From JABMPO01 sp964539785 (GTDB lineage Bacteria > Fidelibacterota > Marinisomatia > Marinisomatales > TCS56): DNA of 29,328 nucleotides. The first letter of the stretch is position 1. Each line of letters starts with the position of its first letter. Positions 23,903-29,328 of the stretch are shown piece after piece. The translations under genes and the position numbers were made by a program. The notes beneath the pieces are model-generated. The model was not told the DNA's origin and did no database searches. It saw only the letters and a program-made list of their open reading frames with translations. The stretch covers positions 1 through 29,328 of the forward strand of contig CAZIJQ010000029.1 of assembly GCA_964539785.1 (NCBI GenBank). The letters are read 5' to 3'.

Positions 23903-25042
23903 TTAGTAAAGAACATATTTGGCCAATCGTCCGTCTAACCCACCATTATTAAAAGCCTTTTTCCAACTTGGCCGCAGACCAATGCTCTTAATATACTGGC
24001 GATCGCCAAAATAGATATAAGCGGTTGAAGCGTTACAGCGTTGTTTCAAAAAATCACCCAACCGTTTGTAAAACTGGCTGAGATCGCGGGAATTCTCCAA
24101 TCGGATGCCATAAGGCGGATTGCTGATAATAATCTTATTGTTTATGGCAGGAATATCAAAAATATCCTGTTCATTAATTGAGATTTCATTGTGGAGTGCG
24201 ATATGAGAGCAATTTTTCCGGGCGGCCTCGACCGCTGTGGTGGAACAATCGCTGCCGCTGATCAGATTGTGGGAAATCGGCTTTATTTGTTCATGATAAA
24301 CTGATTTCACTTTTTGCCAGAGTTTTGGATCGAAATCGGGCAATTGCTCCAGTCCGAATTTTTTTCTCAGGCAGCCGGCGGGTTTACCGGTTGCATAAAG
24401 GTAAGCTTCGCAAAGCAAAGTACCGCTGCCGCAAAAGGGATCGATAATCGGTGTTTGCTTGTCCCATTCGATCTGATTAATCAGCGCCGCAGCCAGCGTT
24501 TCAATCATTGGTGCTGCCACCGAATTACGCCGGTAGCCACGCCGGTGTAGAGAACCGCCGGAAGTATCGATGCTGATTGTGGCCTGGTTGTTCTCAATAT
24601 GCAGATTTACCCACAAATCGGGCTCTCTGGTATCCACTGACGGGCGTTTATTTGTGCGTGCGCGGAAATAATCGGCAATGGCGTCTTTTAAGCGAAGAGC
24701 GGCAAATTTGGAGTGTTTAATGGCACTTTGTGCTACGGTAGCAGTAACCGCGAAAGTGTTGGAGGACGCCAGGAAATCCTCCCAGTGCAGCTCTGAAGCG
24801 CGCCGGTACAGATATTTATCGGAATGGCAGTTGAAATATAGAATTGGCGCCAGCACCCGGTTGACCAATCGGGAATTATAATTGATAGCGTACAATGCAT
24901 CTTTGGTAGCTGTAAAAGCGATGCCACGAAATCGAGGTCGCAGATTGGTAGCGCCAAGGGATTCCAATTCTGCAATCGCCAGCGATTTTATGTCTTCGGC
25001 TACCTGGGCAAAATAAGTTTGGTTTTCCTGATAAAGATACAT
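23903..25042 (-). CDS. RlmL/RlmK-type rRNA N2-guanine methyltransferase
   Basis: A 379-residue protein with an N-terminal ferredoxin-like plus THUMP region (residues ~1-160, including RPRFRGIAFTATKDALY and a YLYRRASELHWEDFL-like segment) and a C-terminal UPF0020-type methylase domain. SAM motif I is IIDPFCGSGTLLCEA near residue 200 and the catalytic motif is IISNPPYGIRL near 306. SGGSLHRRGYRRNSVAAPM is the link found in RlmL/Trm14-like enzymes. The N-terminal half of E. coli RlmL makes m2G2445 in 23S rRNA, so 23S rRNA is the likely target. The RlmK half of the E. coli fusion is absent, as in most bacteria. The ATG start is preceded by a good candidate promoter. Confidence 0.92.
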   Translation of the reverse strand: MYLYQENQTYFAQVAEDIKSLAIAELESLGATNLRPRFRGIAFTATKDALYAINYNSRLVNRVLAPILYFNCHSDKYLYRRASELHWEDFLASSNTFAVTATVAQSAIKHSKFAALRLKDAIADYFRARTNKRPSVDTREPDLWVNLHIENNQATISIDTSGGSLHRRGYRRNSVAAPMIETLAAALINQIEWDKQTPIIDPFCGSGTLLCEAYLYATGKPAGCLRKKFGLEQLPDFDPKLWQKVKSVYHEQIKPISHNLISGSDCSTTAVEAARKNCSHIALHNEISINEQDIFDIPAINNKIIISNPPYGIRLENSRDLSQFYKRLGDFLKQRCNASTAYIYFGDRQYIKSIGLRPSWKKAFNNGGLDGRLAKYVLY

Positions 25043-25106
25043 GTTGAAGTTATTGGATATTTAGTAGCTGCAATGTTATCGATAAGTACCAGGAAATGGA
25101 AGTGCG

Positions 25107-25136
25107 ATTATGCAAATTTTCTTAACGTGTTATCAA
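25107..25136 (-). promoter_or_regulatory. Candidate promoter of the RNA methylase gene
   Basis: Read on the minus strand, TTGATA (25136-25131) and CATAAT (25112-25107) are 18 nt apart, each a 5-of-6 match to sigma-70. The methylase start lies 64 nt downstream. The -35 box overlaps the stop codon of the preceding gene. Confidence 0.4.
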
Positions 25137-25942
25137 TTTTCAGCCGGCGATTTGATCAGTTCTAAAATCACCGAATAAGCGCAATGGTCCGATGCTATTG
25201 AATCCTGGATGACAGCGTGCTCAATGATTTTCCAAAACTTTGGTGGATAATAAGCCACATAATCAATTTTCCGATCCGGCTGATTAGAAGGGAATGTGGG
25301 TTGGGGATTTTCCCGGTCGCAGGCTAAAGTCCATTTAGTCTCAATCATGTTAATTGTGGGACTGCCGATTACATCATTTAAATCGCCAGCCAAAATTGTT
25401 GGATAGCGGTTGGATGAAAAAATCTCATTAATGCGGGCTGCCTGAGCCCGGCGGTCAATACCTGCCTGCAAATGATTCAAATGGGTGCTGATAAATGATA
25501 TTGTATCACCGGAAGACAGGATAGTCAGTATTTCAAGAGCAGTTCGGGGCTCATTGCCATTGGTAAAAGGTAGGGCTACATTTCTTGATGAAAAAAACGT
25601 TGTCTTGGACAAAATACCAACACCATATTCTCCACCATCGTAATCCATGGCTCTGGCAAAGATGGAAAACAAGTTGGTCTGCAAGCTCAGTTCGGTCATC
25701 AGGTCAACATTATTTACTCGGTTGGTTCTATAGTCTACTTCCTGCAGGGCCACCAGATCCGGATCGGCATCGTTAATTACTTTCGCAATCAGGGATAAAT
25801 TATTATCCCGATTCAGGGTAGCGCCATGTAGAATATTGAACGTCATTACTTTTATTACGTTATCATCATATTCCGACCGTTGTGGCAATGCCGAATTAAG
25901 ACAAAGAATAGCACCAAGTATGATTAAGTATTTTGATTTCAT
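25133..25942 (-). CDS. Secreted endonuclease/exonuclease/phosphatase-fold hydrolase
   Basis: A 269-residue EEP-fold protein with an N-terminal signal peptide (residues 1-20, KYLIILGAILCLNSALPQ). Metal and catalytic motifs are in order: MTFNILHG (Asn), VALQEVD (Glu), FISTHLNH (His), LAGDLND (Asp/Asn), RKIDYV (Asp) and SDHCAYS (Asp-His pair). These are the complete active site of Mg-dependent phosphodiesterases such as exonuclease III, DNase I and sphingomyelinase. The substrate could be extracellular DNA, a phospholipid head group or a small phosphodiester. Its start is 116 nt downstream of the lipoprotein stop on the same strand. Confidence 0.9.
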   Translation of the reverse strand: MKSKYLIILGAILCLNSALPQRSEYDDNVIKVMTFNILHGATLNRDNNLSLIAKVINDADPDLVALQEVDYRTNRVNNVDLMTELSLQTNLFSIFARAMDYDGGEYGVGILSKTTFFSSRNVALPFTNGNEPRTALEILTILSSGDTISFISTHLNHLQAGIDRRAQAARINEIFSSNRYPTILAGDLNDVIGSPTINMIETKWTLACDRENPQPTFPSNQPDRKIDYVAYYPPKFWKIIEHAVIQDSIASDHCAYSVILELIKSPAEN

Positions 25943-26058
25943 TTTAATTATTGTGAATCTCGAATCTGTATTTCCAAGTAACCCGAAAGAGTAAGCCTGT
26001 TTAAATCAGGGGACCGGATATGAAAACATAAGTCAATTTCACATGATTTTCACCACTG

Positions 26059-26496
26059 CTACTGCCCTGATAATCCCTGGGCGATTTGACGCGCTTCGGT
26101 ATTGGTGAAGTGACCTACGATAATTGCCTGTCCAACGTGAATTGGAGCCATAATTCGGGGTGCTGATACAAGTTGACCGTTCATTACTATGCCACAACGT
26201 TTACCAATGTTGTTTTCAGTCAACTCGCCAAATTTCTTTGTCCCCTCAGATTTGAGAACAAGTTCTATGGCCGGACGTCCTTCTTGCCTGATAACAAAGG
26301 CATGATCGACATCAGCTTGGGTAAGTAAAATTTCGCTGTGAAGATAGTAATTCTTTCCTGTCGGGGGATATATCATCTCTGATAAACCCGGTGCAGGATT
26401 ATCCTCGGCAATTCGAAATTCCAACAGAACTTGGTCAGGCTTTGAACAAGCAAAGAATCCAAATATTAAAAGAAAAGGAATGCTATATCTTTTCAT
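26059..26496 (-). CDS. Putative lipoprotein with a SecD P1-head-like domain
   Basis: A 145-residue protein with a lipoprotein-type signal (MKRYSIPFLLIFGFFAC; predicted lipidated Cys17, though the lipobox FFAC is imperfect). The mature part reads like the periplasmic P1 head of SecD: VLLEFRIAEDNPAPGL, a YYLHSEILLTQADVDHAFV strand-turn, a central IELVLKSEGTKKFGELTENN and GKRCGIVMNGQLVSAPRI...GQAIIVGHFTNTEARQIA. In SecD this motif is followed by membrane helices, which are absent here. An orphan P1-like head tethered to a membrane is unusual; export assistance is speculation. The start has AAAGG 9 nt upstream. It is 46 nt after the 4Fe-4S gene. Confidence 0.78.
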   Translation of the reverse strand: MKRYSIPFLLIFGFFACSKPDQVLLEFRIAEDNPAPGLSEMIYPPTGKNYYLHSEILLTQADVDHAFVIRQEGRPAIELVLKSEGTKKFGELTENNIGKRCGIVMNGQLVSAPRIMAPIHVGQAIIVGHFTNTEARQIAQGLSGQ

Positions 26497-26542
26497 CGCT
26501 ATTACCTTTATTTTAGATCGGAACCCGAGGGCTTGATTCTAA

Positions 26543-27823
26543 CTAATTTTCGACGTAATTAATTAATGCTTCCAGATAGCGCGATTTCACCTGCTGTCTT
26601 GCAAGGGTTTGCTTGATGGGTGGGAGTTTCAATATGACGCCTAACACGCCAGCCATTGCACGATGACTCCACAAGACCTGATTATCAAAAATAAGGTTCT
26701 GTAATTTACCTCTTTCGATAGCCATCAACACCGCCCGGTGCGTTCCATTCAGAGGAGTTATAACCCGCTTTGGTCGTGATATAAGGTTAATACTATTCTT
26801 TGAGCAAGTTCTGACACAAACACCGCACCCCAGGCAGATATCTTCATCCAACTTAGCCATTTTCATTTTGGGCTTGACTGGGTCGTTGGCCGAAACCAAA
26901 GTCATTGCTTCTACCGGGCAAGTTGCCACGCACTTGCCACAACCATTGCAGTCAGATTCGGTCACAACCGGAATGAAGTTGGTTGTATGAACCGGATTCA
27001 AAATCGCAAATCGCCGGGCAGTTATCATTGCTTCGCAGCAACAACCACAGCAATTGCAAATGAAATTTACTTGCTCTCGGACATTTTCACCAAACTGAAC
27101 CAGATTATGTTCATAAGCTATCTGCAATAAATCAAGACATTCATCTTTATCTATCGAATGGGCACAGCCATGCTTAATAAGCGACGCTGCTGTGGTGTTA
27201 AATGTCAGGCATATTTCCTGCGGTGCATCACAGGCTCGGTCCAGATGCTGCATTTTATGACGACAGTAACAAATACCAACACCCCGATGACTAGCCTTAT
27301 TTATGACTTCGGATGCCCGTTCATAATCCAAGACCTGCAATGCATTTTCTTTGGACAGGGCCGGTTCGTTTACAAAGGTACGTCCTAACTGAGTTTGCCC
27401 TACGGTAAATAAATCCTTGATGAAATCTTCTTCTACATTCAGGTATTCGTAAAACAGCTCGCTTAATATTTTTTGATCAATGTCATTCCGCACACGCATT
27501 AAGGAAAATTCGAAAAAACCGGCCATGGGTGGTGGTAATGCGTAAACTGATGCACCATTCTGTTCAATGTCGAGCAGGATTGCGCGACCAGCCAATTCAT
27601 CGAGAATCTTCCGGGTGTTGATCAGATCCATTTTCCAGATGCGACTGGCTTTTTCTGCAGTAAATGGTTTGATTGGCATGACTGAAGCCAGTTTGGCCTC
27701 TTGTTCACTAAAAAGCATTTTCAATATTTTGAATAATAGTGCAGAAGGGGGGGCGCCTTGCGGATAAAGATTCAACCGGTCTACTAAAGTAGAATAACCG
27801 GATTTGATTGTGTTGTGAGCCAT
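26543..27823 (-). CDS. 4Fe-4S dicluster protein with an N-terminal winged-helix-like region
   Basis: A 426-residue cytoplasmic protein. Residues ~30-95 look like a winged helix (FTAEKASRIWKMDLINTRKI, LDELAGRAILLD). A Cys-rich middle holds GICYCRHKMQHLDRACDAP...EICLTF (~183-205) and FICNCCGCCCEAM (~258-270). Two ferredoxin-type clusters follow, CNGCGKCVATCPVEA (~290) and CLGCGVCVRTCSKNS (~330). It could carry two 4Fe-4S clusters plus a third metal site. Redox sensing coupled to DNA binding, or an electron-transfer role, are both possible; neither is shown. The family is recognisable but not characterised to my knowledge. It starts 25 nt after the EamA stop and probably shares its transcript. 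Confidence 0.82.
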   Translation of the reverse strand: MAHNTIKSGYSTLVDRLNLYPQGAPPSALLFKILKMLFSEQEAKLASVMPIKPFTAEKASRIWKMDLINTRKILDELAGRAILLDIEQNGASVYALPPPMAGFFEFSLMRVRNDIDQKILSELFYEYLNVEEDFIKDLFTVGQTQLGRTFVNEPALSKENALQVLDYERASEVINKASHRGVGICYCRHKMQHLDRACDAPQEICLTFNTTAASLIKHGCAHSIDKDECLDLLQIAYEHNLVQFGENVREQVNFICNCCGCCCEAMITARRFAILNPVHTTNFIPVVTESDCNGCGKCVATCPVEAMTLVSANDPVKPKMKMAKLDEDICLGCGVCVRTCSKNSINLISRPKRVITPLNGTHRAVLMAIERGKLQNLIFDNQVLWSHRAMAGVLGVILKLPPIKQTLARQQVKSRYLEALINYVEN

Positions 27824-27848
27824 GATTATTTGTTATCGCTCGATAAAA

Positions 27849-28778
27849 TTAGCTCACCGATGTCAATTTTACCGGTTGTTTCTTTACCCGGTTCATCTTC
27901 AATTGCACAAGAACAGCGCCGGTTGCCGCAATTGCCATTCCGATACCTTCCTGAAATGTAATCTTCTCATCAATGAAGAACCAGGCCAGAAGTGCTATTT
28001 GTATCAACATGGTACCGTTGATAATGCTTGATTCCATTGCTGCCAGTGTGCGCAGCGTGTGGTTCCACAAGGTAAATGCAAAAGCCGTATTTATGACGGC
28101 TAACCAAAGCAAGAAAATCCAATTCAGCGGGCTTATAGATGGAACTCCTTTTATAGCGACACCAATAATCAAAAGTAATATTGCCCCAACCCCCATACTG
28201 ATGAACGTAACGACAACCGGACTAATGTCTTTATTGCGATTAATGTCCCGTCCCAGAATTGACGATCCCGAATTTGCCAATACACCAACAGTCATGACAA
28301 CCAGACCAATACCCTGGCTTCCTGAGAAGGAAATTGGATAGAAGTAATATATGATTCCAATAATAAAAAGGATTGCACCGGACCATTGTATCAGATTCGG
28401 TTTCTCATTCAGTAATGTAAGACCCAATATTGCCACAATCAATGGCGTGAAATTGAGCATCAGACTTACGCTTACTGCCGGGAGTAAAGACAATCCCAGG
28501 AATTGTGTTCCTTGGGTGAAAGTATAAAATACAAATCCCAATAAAATCAGTTTCCGCCATTGATTAGCATTTAGCTTTCTGATTTCTGCCATATATTTCT
28601 TTTTCAGTATGAATGGAATAAAACATAAGAATGCCAGAATGTAGCGCAATCCTGCAAAGGTTATGGGGGGGATTTCAGCCAGTCCCCATTTGATGATTAT
28701 AAATGAAGTTGACCAGAGAAATGTTACCAGCAGGGCCTGAAGTACAGCTAAAAAATGATGAAAAAGTCTATGATCCAA
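27849..28778 (-). CDS. EamA-family (DMT) transporter
   Basis: A 309-residue inner-membrane protein with about ten transmembrane helices in two EamA repeats. FLWSTSFIIIKWGLAEIPP and FAGLRYILAFLCFIPF mark the first repeat and SILGRDINRNKD followed by FISMGVGAILLLIIG the second. The tail is short and basic. Members export or import metabolites such as amino acids or nucleotides; the substrate is unknown here. The start is TTG at 28778: AAGGA sits exactly 7 nt upstream, and no ATG occurs near the first helix. The leader just upstream can form alternative hairpins, so expression may be regulated there. Confidence 0.9.
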   Translation of the reverse strand: MDHRLFHHFLAVLQALLVTFLWSTSFIIIKWGLAEIPPITFAGLRYILAFLCFIPFILKKKYMAEIRKLNANQWRKLILLGFVFYTFTQGTQFLGLSLLPAVSVSLMLNFTPLIVAILGLTLLNEKPNLIQWSGAILFIIGIIYYFYPISFSGSQGIGLVVMTVGVLANSGSSILGRDINRNKDISPVVVTFISMGVGAILLLIIGVAIKGVPSISPLNWIFLLWLAVINTAFAFTLWNHTLRTLAAMESSIINGTMLIQIALLAWFFIDEKITFQEGIGMAIAATGAVLVQLKMNRVKKQPVKLTSVS

Positions 28779-28802
28779 TCAGTGATCCTTTTTTTAATAC
28801 AT

Positions 28803-28829
28803 GCGGTCTACCGCCCAAAACTGGAGCGG
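28803..28829 (-). promoter_or_regulatory. Leader with two mutually exclusive hairpins before the EamA gene
   Basis: Read in the direction of the EamA transcript, CCGC-TCCA-GTTT-TGG-GCGG (28829-28811) can form a hairpin with one bulged base, and GCGG-TAGA-CCGC (28814-28803) can form a second one. They share GCGG (28814-28811), so only one can form at a time. The EamA ribosome-binding site begins about 14 nt after the second hairpin. No poly-U run separates them from the gene, so translational control would be more likely than attenuation. This is inference from pairing alone. Confidence 0.35.
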
Positions 28830-28910
28830 TTTCCGGACATATCATCGCTTTGTATATTCAGTGTATCAATGTAATCCATTTTCGTTAACCAGTCCCTTGC
28901 TTGTGAGTCT

Positions 28911-28931
28911 GCTCTAAGTCTTTGTTAGAGC
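28911..28931. terminator. Perfect 7-bp inverted repeat next to the GIY-YIG stop
   Basis: GCTCTAA-GTCTTTG-TTAGAGC. On the plus strand it is followed by CTCATTTTTT, so it looks like an intrinsic terminator for plus-strand transcription, but no plus-strand gene precedes it. On the minus strand it lies 1 nt after the GIY-YIG stop codon without a T run. It may serve as a 3' end for that mRNA with help from other factors. Confidence 0.45.
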
Positions 28932-28932
28932 C

Positions 28933-29328
28933 TCATTTTTTCCTCAGAGGTGAATGCTCAGAAAGCTCAGGTTTGTCTGAATCCTTTGGCATAATATTGA
29001 AGAATTCCTCAGCCCTGCTAAGAAAGCTTTGAATATCACCCTCATAAACTTCATTCATGACAAGTTGACAATCTATTCTTGTGATACAGTCCATTGCGGC
29101 TTGATCCCACGATCTTTTACACCCCCAATGTCCGATGTATTTTGCAGTTGGGGCCGCTGTTTGATGTTCTCGTAATCTTGTGTCCAAATTATCAGTATAT
29201 CCAATTTTGATCCGATTAGGCATAGCTTCTGGAATTAGCTGGATAATGTAAAAGTATCCAAGTCGGTCAAGTGCAGCAGTATCTGAATTGGTCTTTGGTT
29301 TATCTCGATTTTCGAAATAAGAGACTAG
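28933..29328 (-). CDS. GIY-YIG nuclease-family protein, 5' end outside the window
   Basis: The reading frame is open from the stop at 28933 to the last base of the window, giving 132 residues without a start. The GIY-YIG core is seen as GYFYIIQLIPEAMPNRIKIG followed by YT, upstream of the internal ATG at 29223 that would otherwise look like the start. TRLREHQTAAPTAKYIG carries the conserved Arg. A later SWDQAAMDCI has Asp where my memory of related proteins has WE, and NEVYEGD resembles the T5orf172/MUG113 branch. Restriction, repair or phage-type nucleases share this fold; the role here is unknown. The missing N-terminus may hold another domain. Confidence 0.8.
   Translation of the reverse strand, partial: LVSYFENRDKPKTNSDTAALDRLGYFYIIQLIPEAMPNRIKIGYTDNLDTRLREHQTAAPTAKYIGHWGCKRSWDQAAMDCITRIDCQLVMNEVYEGDIQSFLSRAEEFFNIMPKDSDKPELSEHSPLRKK

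Overview
The window is a compact, AT-rich bacterial chromosome segment made mostly of housekeeping genes. The following features point to the FCB side of the bacterial tree (Bacteroidota, Marinimicrobia, KSB1, Calditrichota and relatives): a DPP IV-type S9 peptidase, a hexameric NADP-type glutamate dehydrogenase, a long PEP/pyruvate-binding protein of a type I associate with Bacteroidota-like genomes, tRNAs without encoded CCA, frequent TTG/GTG starts, and a methylmalonyl-CoA epimerase beside a crotonase. An uncultured FCB lineage is my best guess. I cannot fix the phylum from this segment.

Layout. Positions 178-2358 (+) hold a secreted DPP IV-like peptidase. Converging on it is a minus-strand cluster (5242 to 2353) of a divergent YchF-like NTPase, a Nudix hydrolase, a class I methyltransferase and a single-PAS protein. 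An elongator tRNA-Met(CAT) lies at 5348-5421 (-). gdhA (5680-7017, +) ends in a clear hairpin-T terminator. About 130 nt of strongly structured non-coding DNA follow, and then a minus-strand 999-residue protein joins two receiver-like domains to an orphan PEP-synthase ATP-grasp domain. Divergently from it runs comF, pgk, tpiA, secG and tRNA-Leu(GAG); the secG/tRNA-Leu(GAG) pair is also found in E. coli. A 400-nt gene-free stretch then carries a decayed tRNA.

From 13808 to 23520 (+) runs a long co-directional block: TPR protein, HAD phosphatase, acpS, VanZ-like protein, recN, murA, trkA, trkH, crotonase and methylmalonyl-CoA epimerase. Five of its junctions overlap by 4 or 8 nt. The rest is on the minus strand, in transcription order: a GIY-YIG protein cut by the window edge, an EamA transporter with a structured leader, a winged-helix-like/4Fe-4S protein, a SecD-P1-like lipoprotein, a secreted EEP-fold hydrolase, an RlmL-type RNA methylase and a DUF2164 protein.

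How the genes work together: pgk/tpiA serve lower glycolysis, SecG protein export, AcpS lipid synthesis, MurA the cell wall, RecN DNA repair, TrkAH potassium uptake, and the crotonase plus epimerase serve short-chain acyl-CoA and propionyl/methylmalonyl-CoA metabolism. I see no CRISPR array, prophage, insertion sequence or defence island. The most unusual items are the REC-REC-ATP-grasp fusion, the structured element at 7069-7201, the tRNA remnant flanked by a tRNA-end direct repeat, the alternative hairpins before the EamA gene, and the YchF protein lacking its DxxG motif.
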